This document shows, one piece after another, positions 33,872 through 50,000 of a stretch of 64,000 nucleotides of DNA (within the stretch, counting starts at the first letter, position 1; each line of letters opens with the position of its first letter). The position numbers and the translations under genes were made by a program. The notes beneath the pieces were generated by a model. That model ran no database searches and had not been told where the DNA came from. It worked only from the letters and a program-made list of their open reading frames with translations. Source of the DNA: Henckelia pumila (lineage: Eukaryota > Streptophyta > Magnoliopsida > Lamiales > Gesneriaceae); assembly GCF_033568475.1 (NCBI RefSeq), contig NC_133122.1, forward strand, positions 145,528,861 through 145,592,860. The letters run 5' to 3'.

Positions 33872-35095
33872 GGAGTGTAGCTAACTATATGAAACATTTA
33901 TTATTAATCTCAAATAGATTTATTCAATATAAAAAATTACAATTTTAAACATTATTTCCTAAAAATGTATTATTAATCCCAATTATTTTTATTGATTCGC
34001 CCCTTTTCCAAGAATTCTAATTAAGTGTGCAACTGTTGAATCCTAGGCTATTTCGTTATAGATCCGACTGGATATAAATTATAGTTTCAGCTGGAATCGA
34101 ATATGGTTTAATTTCTTTTCGTTTTTAAAAAAAAAAAATTTAAACCAAAAAACAGAAGAGATATCCTGAAGGAGATTAAATTTGCAAAAAACAAGTTTCC
34201 GAATTATATAAGTTGTGTATTCAATTTCTTGAAATCCGTTGCGGGCAACTTGTTCCACGTTCTGAGACCATGTATCCCATTCAATTATCAAATAAAAAAT
34301 CTTGAAATTCGTAGAAATGATATTTGTTTTAAATTTATTTATTCTTTTAATACTCTATTTTTGCATATATTTTTGGTCCATTTGTGTTTTCACACAAATT
34401 AAAAAAAAATTGAAAAAACTAATTTTATTAAAAAAATTCTCGGTTAATTAACCTTATTTAATGAGTATTAATTTAATATGATGTAATTTTAAAAATAGAT
34501 ATTAATTAGATGTTATCCTTCTGAGTAACTACCCGAATGGTGCATCGAATGGCCCTGCCAAAATCAATTGCATTGGTATCCAATATGAAAATTATTTGTG
34601 TGGCACGTGAATAAGTCAGATCGCAATAATATCAACTTGTGGAAATACAAAATTATTTTTAAAAAAATACATCATATTATTTATTAACAGGTGGTTGCAA
34701 ACTTGCAATTAATATAGCTAGTCTGAGCTAGTTGCATGCATGTATATATAATAATTGATTAAAATTTGATTTTTTCCTGATTTGTTCGATCTTGAATATT
34801 ATAAATTTGTGAACATTATTACATAGATGGGAAAGAGAGGACTGCCAAACAAGTAATTCAAAACATCGACGAGGAGAAAAAGTTGATGGAATTCAAGATG
34901 CTTGAAGGAGACTTGATGGAGAAATATAAAGCATTCCTGATAACCTTTCATGCGGAAAACAAAGGTGACATTGAACTCATAACATGGACTTTGGAGTATG
35001 AGATGCTCAGTGATGACGTCGAGCATCCGATCTCGTTGCTATCCTACTTCATCGACGTCACAAAAGACATTGAGACTCATCACATTGGGAAGTGA
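33125..35095 (+). CDS. MLP-like protein (Bet v 1 / major latex protein family), two exons
   Basis: Exons 33125-33311 and 34827-35095 join across a 1515-bp GT-AG intron (CATG|GTGAGC, TACATAG|ATGGG) to give 151 aa, the normal length of the family. The protein starts MGLIGKLVAATEFKAGGDVF and has the glycine-loop region GEFGKVGSIISWRYTH, then DGKERTAKQVIQNIDEE and LITWTLEYEML, ending in the C-terminal helix DVTKDIETHHIGK. Bet v 1-fold proteins are small cytosolic carriers with a hydrophobic cavity; MLPs are linked to hormone, sterol or small-molecule binding and stress responses, but the ligand of this one is unknown. The intron holds (TA)n microsatellites at 33349-33407 and 33822-33868. No defect is seen. 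Confidence 0.92.
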
Positions 35096-36242
35096 TATGA
35101 TGATAACACGTTTAGTCTATGTCACATCGAGAATTTGTTGTATGAACCAATCGTACGTATGATTGGTGTATCAATGCTTCTATGCGAATGTGTGTTACAA
35201 AAATAAGTGATTGCTTGGTAGAGTTTGTGAACAAGCTAAGCTACACATGTTTAATTTCTAAATGTTTGTAAGAGATGTAATTTGTTTTGTTGTTATATAA
35301 ATTATTGGATGCACGTGCAATAATTGTTTCTGTTCATTCAACTATAAATTTTAATAAAGGACAAAATTTAGGTCTTTCATTCGGTATCAGAGTTATGGAT
35401 TCGATTTTCATTGATTGCAGATAATTGGTAGAAAGATTGTTGAGATGTAATAATTATTTTTCCTGGGTAGATCAATCATAATATATTATTTGTTTTTTTA
35501 AAAAACTTAGGTACAAATTTGTGAAATTATCTTGTTTTTTTAGAGTGAATTATCTCGTTTGTTTAGCCATCGTCTTAATATTTTTTTAATATTTTAAAAA
35601 TTTTATTAAATTATTAAAAAATTTATATATGATTAATTAATATTATATAAATTAAAATTTTTTTTATAAATATTTATTTAGTTAAATATATAAGTAAAAT
35701 TAAAAATAAAGACAGAAAATTAAAATGAGAGTCCTGCTTTCTACCACAATTTTTTTTCACTTTCTAATTTTTAGTTTTTTTAAAGTTGAAACTTGAAGCT
35801 TGTTTTATGTTTCACTATACGTGCATTCTATCCCTCCTAGTAACACATTATTTTAATTCTATATTTTTTTTTACTAAATTTCAGAATTTTTAAAATATAA
35901 CATAATACTCTATATCAAATTTAAAAGGTATTTATTAATATTTATATACAAGAGCATTTTTATTTTAAAAAAATACGATTTTTTTAAAGTTGAAACTTGA
36001 AGCTTGTTGGGTGTTTTACTGTATGTGTTGTGTGCAATATACTATCCTTAGTAGCACATATTTTGTACCTTTTATCTTCTTGCTATTTTTTGTTATTTGT
36101 GTTTTTTATTTGCTTGTACATTGTTGTTTGTGCTTTTAATTATCAGTTCATGTAATATTATGTTCTAGATTCTTGTAATGTATTTTCCTGTAGATTTCAT
36201 TGTTCTAATTTTATTTCGAATATTTTAAAATGAAAGAGATAT
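35096..36242. other. 3' flank of the MLP gene and AT-rich DNA
   Basis: The first 250 bp are probably the gene's 3' untranslated region. TTTCATTCGGTATCAGAGTT (35376-35395) looks like an LTR end followed by a degenerate tRNA-Met primer-binding site, but no LTR partner is evident. AAAGTTGAAACTTGAAGCTTG occurs at about 35782 and 35986, a diverged direct duplication of roughly 100 bp. Confidence 0.4.
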
Positions 36243-37031
36243 AATCATTAAAATTACTTTGTTCATAAAATTAAAATTTTAAAAAAAGAATCTGGAACCG
36301 ACATAGAATATAATAATTGAGCGAATGCTAATAATTTAAATTTCATAGTTGGTTACAACTATTTTTTGTTCAGATAAATCAATTTGAATTTGATCACAGT
36401 GAATTGTCACATAAACATTGAATTCAATTTGAATATGACGATTTGAAATCAATTTGAATCTGACATCGACATTGAATTTTCACATAGTACCTTACCATAC
36501 CCTTCACTATTATTGAGAAAAATAATAGATAGACTAACATACGTTATAAAAACATATAATCATTAAATTTACTTTGTTCATAGAAAAAAAGCATCTGAAA
36601 CTAACATATAATATAATAATTGAGTGCATGCTAATAATTTAAATCTCAAAGTTGGTTACAACTATTGTTTATTCATAGAAATCAATTTGAATTTGACATT
36701 GACATTGAATCGTCACTTACCATCTTACTCTACCCTTCAATATTATTGAGCACAATAATAGATAGACGTAATAAAGTAGAAGTTATAAAGACATATAATC
36801 GTTAAATTTACTTTGTGCATAAAAAAAGGCATCCAAAACTGACAGACTATAATAATTGAGTGCATGTTAATAATTTAAATCTCATAGTTGGTTAAAACTA
36901 TTGTTTGTTCAGAGAAATCAATTTGAATCTGACATTGACATTGAATCGTCACTTACGACCTTACTGTATCATTCACTATTACTGAGGATAATAATAGATA
37001 GACGTAACAAAGTAGACGTTATAAAGTATAC
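36243..37031 (+). repeat. Three-copy tandem repeat, about 240-315 bp per unit
   Basis: Units start with AATCRTTAAAWTTACTTTGT at 36243, 36558 and 36797. Shared segments include ATATAATAATTGAGYG, CTAATAATTTAAATYTCA, AAATCAATTTGAATYTGA and AATAATAGATAGAC. The first unit is longer through an internal duplication of ATTGAATT/CAATTTGAAT sequence. Non-coding. Confidence 0.85.
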
Positions 37032-37194
37032 GGTACAAACTAGTTGTTAAAGAATATGTTATATAATCAAGGGTAGACTTCATATTCTTACACTACAAAA
37101 CATTGGTACGTTCGTATATAAAAAAAAAATGTTTGCGGGTCACAATTTCATTCCCCCATCACCGATAGTGACGACTTCTTTGAAGTATCGATAA

Positions 37195-38230
37195 ACGATG
37201 ACACATACGAACGAATACTCCAGCAACAACGAATGCTTTTTAGGGCAGTAAAAAATTCTTTTAGTGAATTAAAGAGGAGAAAATATGTGAAACGAGACCG
37301 CGAAGCCGCTACATGCTCGTCTTGTGAATGGTTATTTCACAGAACAATCGTATGGAGCAACGAGGTATACCGCCGATGTTTTCAGATGCAAAGAGAGTTA
37401 TTCTTGCGCGTAGTCAATGCATTGGAAAGTCGTGGTACATATTGTCACTGGGGAGTCGATGCAACGTCAAGAAAAGACTTCTCACCATTTCAAAAAATGC
37501 ACGGTTTCTATCTGTCAACTAGTATATGGAAGCCTTGCATATCATTATGATGAGTACTTATGGGTTGCTGAAACAACGGCCATCGATTGCTTGTTCAACT
37601 TTTGTCGATTCGTGATCGTTTGCTTGAAATGCACCTGCAAAGACATGGATTCTTTGACATGTTGAGCATCCTTGATTGCATGCTGAGAATGGAAAAACTG
37701 TTTGTTTGCTTGGAAATGTCAATTTACATGAGGTGACCATGGAGTCCCCACAATAATGCTTGAAGCGATCGCGTCTGCAGAATTGTGGATTTGACATGCT
37801 TTTTTGATGTCGCGGGATCAAATAATGATATCAACATGCTTAACCAATCACATTTGTTCAACGACGTACTGCAAGGAAATGCACCTGAGATAAACTTTAC
37901 GGTAAATGACACGCAATATACACAAGGATATTACTTAACACGTGGAATCTATCCGAAGTGGGCAGCGTTTGCCAAGAGCTTTTCGTGCCTTCAAGACCCT
38001 AAGAGAAAGAAGTTTAAGGAAATGCAGGAGGCTTACGAAAGAATGTCAGGTGGGCATCGGGGTTCTACAATCTCGTTTGGCAATAATCAGAGGTCCAGGG
38101 AGATTTTGGTAAAAGAATAACTTGAATGATATAGTAAATACGTGTATTATGTTGCATAGGATGATTGTTGAGGACGAGCGAGATACATCACCCAATTGAT
38201 CGGATTAACACATTGATGATACGTCTCCAG
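37195..38230 (+). pseudogene. PIF/Harbinger transposase (ALP1-like DDE_Tnp_4), decayed
   Basis: Fragments in all three forward frames spell out a Harbinger nuclease. They are RKYVKRDREAA (about 37278) and EVYRRCFQMQRELFLRVVNA (37360-37420), then YDEYLWVAETTAIDCL (about 37550). The best-preserved stretch follows: DVAGSNNDINMLNQSHLF, ending in GYYLTRGIYPKWAAFAKSF (37800-37985). MIVEDERDT comes last, at 38161. This order and the VAGSNNDINML motif are characteristic of the plant ALP1-like family. Several frameshifts, and loss of the region before 37195 and between 38000 and 38160, make it inactive. The partner Myb-like protein and terminal repeats were not found. Confidence 0.85.
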
Positions 38231-38584
38231 AGATAATCCACAGTGCGACAGAAGAATTTAATGAATATATCATGAGAAATAGCGACCTACGTGATAGAAA
38301 ATTACATCACTAACTTCGATCCGACTTAATCGAACACGTATAAAAGTGCTTACGCCAACAATTAATTATTTGTATGTTTTATTTTATGAATTGTCTGTAA
38401 TTTTTCTTATTATATTTTTTTTATTGAAATTCTAAATAAAATTTTCGATAATATCCTCGTTTTAGTATTTTTTTTTTTTTTACTTTTTATAATTTTATTA
38501 AATTATTTAAAAAATTGATATATATGATTAATTAATTAATTAATTAATTAATTAATTAATTACGTATATGAATAAACAATAATG
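38231..38584. other. AT-rich DNA with (TTAA)n microsatellite
   Basis: Post-transposase AT-rich sequence. It includes an ATTAATTAATTAATTA simple repeat at about 38527-38562, just before the hairpin MITE. Confidence 0.5.
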
Positions 38585-38726
38585 ATCACCTGCATCCTAG
38601 GTTGCAGGATTTTTCGTGTGCGACCACTAAGTACCGGGTTTTAGCGTAAAAAAAAAAATACTAAAACCCGATACCGGATTTTAGTGGTCGCACACGAAAA
38701 ATCCTGCATCCTAAGATGCAGGTGAT
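38585..38726. mobile_element. Hairpin MITE
   Basis: Left arm 38585-38644 (starting ATCACCTGCATCCTAGG) and right arm 38661-38726 (ending GATGCAGGTGAT) are inverted repeats with a few mismatches around an A-rich loop. A stretch GTGTGCGACCACTAA/TTAGTGGTCGCACAC is perfect. The element is 142 bp. A transcript through it would form a long hairpin. Confidence 0.8.
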
Positions 38727-40319
38727 GAAAATTATATGAATAAAAACTATTATTATAAATGCATATAAACTATTATCATAAATATATATTTAGTTAAATA
38801 TATAAGTGCAAAATTATAAATAAAAGTAGTACATTAAAATGAAAGAATGTGTCATTGAGTAATCTGACCACCAAAAGTTGTATTTTTTGTGTTTATAATT
38901 GGGGATGAAAAGTCTAAAAAACTAATGAGTTTTAAATTTTTGATATGCCGATACAGTTTACACGGTACCCTTGGCAAAATCGTGAGATATGGTACAATTG
39001 TAGAAGCATCATCTTTTGACGCATCTTTACTCGATATTTCTATTAGTCAGCAACAAGAGTAAAAAACATTGGTCACATTTACCAGGCAAGTACCCAAATA
39101 TAAGAAACACGGATAATTCGGTCTGGTTAACAAAGCTAGAAGCCTAGGATACATAAAAATGATAACAAAAATAGTTTCTTTAATAAATAAAAAGATCCCA
39201 ACATAGAATAAACAGAAGCAGAAACATAAATAGGTTAATTTACAAGAGGATTCACCCCAACCCCAAAGAATAACTAAAAAAACAGCACAAGCAAGATTCA
39301 TAATTAACTGTAGTTAAGCAGATGGAGCAAGATAACAGTTCGGAGAACAAATTAAATTCAACATGGTGAGAGTTACGGACATTATGATCTATGTGACGAT
39401 AAAGAAGGAGAGGGACCGAGGGATCAAAGATAAAGGCATTTTCTCCTTAACCATGGCAGAAAGGCAAAAGAGAACTAAGATTCCAAGCGCCAGTAACATG
39501 CTTGAGCGAACCAAGAAAGGACCCATGTCAAAATTATGATCCCAAAAAAAAAAAAAAAAAGAAACAGTCCACAGAAGAGGTTTTTGCCCTAAAATAGAAA
39601 AAGTTGAACAAGGCACAAAATTTGACAATTATTTCATCACCAGGCATTCTCATGACAACACCGGGTGCACAGATTCAGAATCCAAAGGTGTTAAAGTTAA
39701 AACATAGCATCAAAATGCTGTGCACATGTACAATGATTTCAACAGCCACCATATGGACAAGTGAGACAGAATGACTTATCACTGATTAACATTTCATTCC
39801 TCTTACTGAACAAAAAAATCAAAACAGCAGCAACCAAATAGTTGCTTCAGTGTAGGAGAAACAGAATGCTACCTATGCACGCAACAGCCGAAGTGTATGC
39901 TGATGATCTAAATTAAGACATCTAACATGAGCTTCACACCACAAAAAGAATAGTGCATTGAACTTTAACGGCACACCAGCTCCTATGTAATTGAACATTA
40001 CCATATTCCACTAAAATGGAAATGAAGTCTTTATACAATGGTCATCCCATCCATTACTCATTACAACCTCAACCATTTCACACAAGCTGGGGAATTAACT
40101 TGAAATGCATAGCATATGTGCAGTACTTTTGACAAGATGTTTACCTGGAAAACACAAACAGGGAGTATCTAAACAACAGAAAATGGTTCACAAAGATGCA
40201 TCATAAATTGCGCGCTGAAGGGGAAAAAATGCTACATATAGAAAAGGAGAGGTGGAAATGGCAGGTGGTTGAGGGAGAAAGAGGAAGATAAAAGCTTGAG
40301 TGGATGAGTACCGTATAAA
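38727..40319. other. Intergenic and 3' flank of the CK1-like gene
   Basis: From about 39300 to 40319 the base composition is richer in mixed sequence than the flanking AT-rich DNA, and this part probably includes the 3' untranslated region of the minus-strand kinase gene. I see no other gene. Confidence 0.4.
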
Positions 40320-44907
<4,588 letters not shown>

Positions 44908-45244
44908 CAGATCCAATCTCAATTCTCATCAACCGAATCGAAGCTCCTCAAAATTATTGTTCGGAAAGAGAAATCGAGGAAATTTTTTACGGGCAGGAAA
45001 CAGAAGCCACACACAGCGAAGAGGGTTTATTGTTCGTTAGGTGATATAGTATTATTACCATTATTATTATTAAGGGAATCCTGGAAATCTAAAAGAAAAC
45101 GATGCATTGACGAGTTGTACAGTACAACTAGCTACACGACTCAATCTGCCTGGCAACCATGGGGATTTGGGATGGCATGCAAACGTGGAGGAGAGAGAAA
45201 TCACGTGGATTTTATTACCGCCGTAATTTATAGTAGCACGATGT
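44908..45244 (-). promoter_or_regulatory. Upstream region of the CK1-like gene
   Basis: About 100 bp of probable 5' untranslated DNA next to ATG 44907, then mixed sequence. No single promoter element stands out. Confidence 0.35.
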
Positions 45245-45630
45245 AACCAATGTTTTTATGTTCGAAATCGATGATCCAATTAGTTTATTTTAAAATAAAC
45301 GTTCAAATCAGATAAAAGTTCAATCGGTCGAATCTATTTAATTGAACGATCAGATTGAAAAACTATTTATATAATATAATATAATTGATAAAGTATTTAA
45401 TCAAATTTTAAAAATCTAAAAAATATACATAAACACACAAAAAATATATATATATTTACTAAATTTTGAAAACTAAATAAATATTGTTGAACCCATTTTC
45501 GATTTATTGATCGGTCCGATCGGTTGACTGGTTTTGATCGATTTGATCGTTAAAATGGTTTTTGAGGGTGAAACAGACCAAACTTGTGATCGGTTTCCGG
45601 TCTAACCGACCGATCAAAATTGGGTGCAAC
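45245..45630 (-). mobile_element. CCGGTT-rich MITE, second copy, inverted
   Basis: The inverse of 45500-45625 reads like the left arm of 22011-22567: GGAAACCGATCACAAG, then CCATTTTAACGATCAAA and CGATCAAAACCAGTCAACCG. The left end CAATGTTTTTATGTTCGAAA is a degraded terminal repeat. It is AT-rich in the middle and non-coding, and older than the first copy judging by its divergence. Confidence 0.6.
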
Positions 45631-47099
45631 TACTAAAGTATTTTTAACTTAAAATTTTAAATGAGGTGGTTTTACGGGTCAATTTTTTTCAGATGAATTT
45701 TTTTATTTAGGTCGTTCATCAAAAAATATTAATTTTTATGACAAAAATATTATATTTTATTGTAAATATAGTAATGGTTGACTCGTCTCACAAGATATCT
45801 ACTTTTTTAATTAGTTTAATTGATTTATATTCGAAGATAATTTTACTATTTAATTAAAAAATCAATCAGCATTTGCAACTTAGAAAAAAATTATTATATA
45901 ATGTTTTCAAATTTGTTAAGAAAACATCTATAATTATTTTTTTTAGAGATTGAAAACATTATATAAATAATTTCTAAGCAATTTGGTACTTAATTAATTT
46001 TACAAAAATACTCTCAAATCCTTATTTTCGTGAGATCGTTTCATAAGAATTTTAAATTTTTGTCATTGTTTATCATGTTTTATCTATTTTTTAGAATTTT
46101 TAAATTACTAAATATCACTTTTTGCTTCTACTTGGCTAAATTTTTACGAAAAACTCAAAGCTGATCATCTCGTGTTGTTTTAGAAACCTACAAATAAATA
46201 AATTTAATTATTTCTACAAAACATGATTTCTTACAAACACTCCCTTAAATTCATATTTTTAATCGTAACTTTTAAATCCAAGATACAAACGAAATAGTAT
46301 ATCTTTTGAACTCGTGCCTTGTGAATTGTGATCATTAAACATGAGTATCATTTTTCAAAAGATACATCTGAATGTTCAAAGCATATCTCATTGTCCACAA
46401 ACTTGGAATTTAACATTTGTAAAAATTAAGATTAAAAAAAACATTTGTGCAAATGATTCGAATGTTATGTGATTTGTATCGAAATTAAATTCGAGAATAT
46501 CTTTAACCGAATTCAATATACATTCAAGTCGAATTAAAGCCTGATTTATTTTGCTTAACGATTCATAAGCTTTGTAATCTTATATTCTTATTCATGCTAG
46601 TGTTAATAGCATGTAGTCCCGCACGCTTTAATTATAATGATTATTTATTAATAAATTGTTTGTTTATGTATTTAGAATTTTATATATATAGAAATAAATA
46701 AACAGTGAAGTTAAATTATAAATGAACATTTTCTTTTTATTTAATTAATTAGAACGGAGTTTTTGAAAATTCATACTGATATATCAAAGATAGTTTTTGT
46801 GAGATCCTAGCTCTTGTTTTATAATAGTAATAGATATGCCAAATGTATTTGACGGGTCTTGTTAATTGGCACCCTAATGAACATGGAGACATGGTACATA
46901 ATTACATTACATCAACATGGCTAGAATTAAAAGCATTAAGGTTTCTATATATTACGAATTGACTAGCCAGATACATTTCTTTGTAATAGCATGAGCTCTA
47001 TCATATATAATGGATATATCCTAAAAGAAAAGAATGTAAGAATCTTGGGAAGTCTTGCATGATTCATAATCACCAAACTGTACCAATTGATTGTCTTCT
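45631..47099. other. Intergenic DNA between the CK1-like gene and LIN
   Basis: AT-rich, no gene seen. The last part (about 46900-47099) is probably the 3' untranslated region of LIN. Confidence 0.45.
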
Positions 47100-50000
47100 T
47101 CAACTCAATGTCCAACTCTGAAAAAAGAAATGAATATTATTAATAAAGGTTTAAAAATTAATCCTCTTTTCGTGAAAAATAATACTTCATTTCGTCCAAA
47201 TATATAGTAGGCTTATTTGTATTATTACACAGAATAAAAAAATATATCAATGGAAAAGCAAAAGTTAGAAACCTATCATTTTATTTAATTCATTCAAAAA
47301 AATACTTCTTCGTTTTTAAGAACTTGATTGGTATGATATATATCTTAAGAAAAAAAAAGGTAAGAAAAAGTGCATTAAAAAGTGGATTATATATTTTGGA
47401 GAACCGAAAAAGTAAAAGATGTCCATATAATCGAGACGAAAGGAATATTTTAAATTCAAATGATTTGAGAATACCTGAATCCTTCCTTCAGAAGTTCCAA
47501 CAAGCAACATATCGTGATTGGCATCAAGAGCCAAACAATGAATTTTTGTGGTTGAACAAGTTTGAAGAGTTTCAACTTTGTTATACTTGTTTTTACACCA
47601 AACTTCCACTGTGCCACCTTTACACCCCAAGTATATCAGCTCCGAGCCCACGGCCATCGTCCGGACTTCCATCGTCGATGCCAGTGATCCAACCAGATTA
47701 TAGTTTGAAGTGCTCCATATCTACAAATCACGCCAAATTATGCAAATATTGGCAGCATTTGCAGATGATCTAAATTCTAAACTTATTTAAAATGGGGGAA
47801 AAAAGTGCGATTGGCCTTTTGGTGAAATGTTTCTGATTTTTTTTCTAAGATAGCCCTTGTAATTAAATATCCTCTTCCCTCTAGTTTTCAGTTCAATTTA
47901 TTTTTCAATTATCAAAAAATGTCAACATATGTACGTATTGATGCGTGTGCATCGACTGATAGTATATATATATATATATGGTCGTCTATGCGTTACCTTC
48001 ACGATCGATCCATCAAATGAAGAACTTGCAGCATATATAAAGCCATCATGAACTTGCAAGGCATAAATAGGAGAGGCTCTTTTGATCAATTTCTTGGACC
48101 CATTTTGAATATTTCCCATTGTTCCAGTGACCAAATCAATTTCCTGCAAATTACCCAGTGTCAATGTATTTATCTGGTTTATGCATATTTTCTTGGCAAA
48201 TATATATTCCACAATTATATATCGTAGTCATATTGTACCTGAATGCTATTATCTTGGCACCCACAATACAATTTTCCTTGTAAAAGAGCCAAACATTTAG
48301 CATACTTATTTTGGTTGAGCAATTTTGAGGATCCATTATTCCATGTGTGTACCTGAAAACATGTGAATATCAGAGATTATATAACTTTATAAACAATATT
48401 ATATTATAAGAGACTATGTTAGATGGCCACAAATAATAATTTAAACAATATATATTATGTTAGTATCGTAATATTTTCATGTGCTTTTAATTTATTAAAA
48501 TACACAATAATTTAATATTGTGACATCCACGTGTTAAAAAATATCTGGAATGTAAATAATTAAACATGAGTTGATTATTCATACTAATTGTTTTATAATA
48601 TTTGGCAATTTTAAAAAGAAAAGCTCATTTTGTGCCCTTTGATATTATTTTATTTATAAATATGACACTTACTTTATAAGATATATATATTTTTTGTGAA
48701 CATTTATTTAGGAAAACGTTATATTTTTATTATTTTTTAATTTTACAATTTATTATTTATTGTTTTATTATTTTTTAATTTTACAATTTAGTATTTATTG
48801 TTTTAAAAAAAACGAAATTTACGAGCACGCAACGCGTGTAGCGGAATACTAGTATAGATAAATATATACACCTTGACTCCAGCTCCTTGAGGAATATAGC
48901 AAGCCATGCTATTAGCAACTACTAGGCTGTTTATTTGATCCTTCATCTCCTCAACTTGTTCAAAATGGATTCCATCCTCTTCTACGGACCATACCTGCAT
49001 AAAGTTATATGAAACATTAAGCATCTAACTCGACCAGTGCCGATTAGAAGCACGAAAGAAACGTTAACGCACCCTCACAGTGCGATCAAGTGAACCGCTG
49101 TACAGGTTGTCCGTTGATTGTAGTACCGCCAAGCTTGTAACTGGTTTAGTGTGTTCTCGAACTTCTTGAATGATTTGTATCATGGAACCTTTGTTAGCCC
49201 AAACCTTTAGCATTGAAGAAGAGAATTACTGTATGTTTTAAGTGCCAACTGCAGCATTTTATTCATATGGTGGATGACAAAATTCAAAACAACGGAGAGT
49301 GGAAACTATATATGTAGCCATTCAGACTAGCTATTCCAGCACCCAATTCTCATTTCTACTTCTCATCCTCACCTCTGCCGACAGGTAAAATTTTAGCCAC
49401 TCCCTTGATCAATTCCTGGCTCCGCTGCTGACCCTGTCCACAAGTACACATCTAGCGATCTAGATGAACGCTCCATGCCCCGGATTAATTCCGGGTCCAC
49501 AAGTTGGGGGATTTGTGCAAGTGAGATTGTTGCTTCATGAGTTCCACTAACAACTACTTTGCAACTCTTACATCCAACAAGAATGATCAATCTAAGTCGC
49601 TATAGAAGGCCATTATACACCTTTTTTAACACACATTTAATGAGTATGAATGAAATCCAAAATGAAACATGATGATTTGCTTACTTTTATAGTTCCATCC
49701 GAATGGCCAGAGAAAAGTTTCCCTTTGAAACATGTTATAGTAAGAACTTCTCCATTCTCGCTGCAATCCTCTTGGCATAATTCTTGATGATTCCACAGAT
49801 CCTGAAAATCATACCAAGATTAAGGCGTCTAATTCATTAGAATAAAGTGTTGCGAGGAGTACAAAACTTACGGCGCTTGTGTCGTGCTCTTCTGAGAGGA
49901 CCTTTAGCATCTCAAATGCCATGACAGATGATTTCTTAAGCTCCCTCAATCCTTTCAGAATATCCTTCATGTGCACTGATAGATCATGCAATCCTTCTAA

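Noticed and set aside
36243-37031. LTR pair
   Set aside because: Three adjacent similar units without TG...CA ends or internal sequence; a tandem repeat explains them better.
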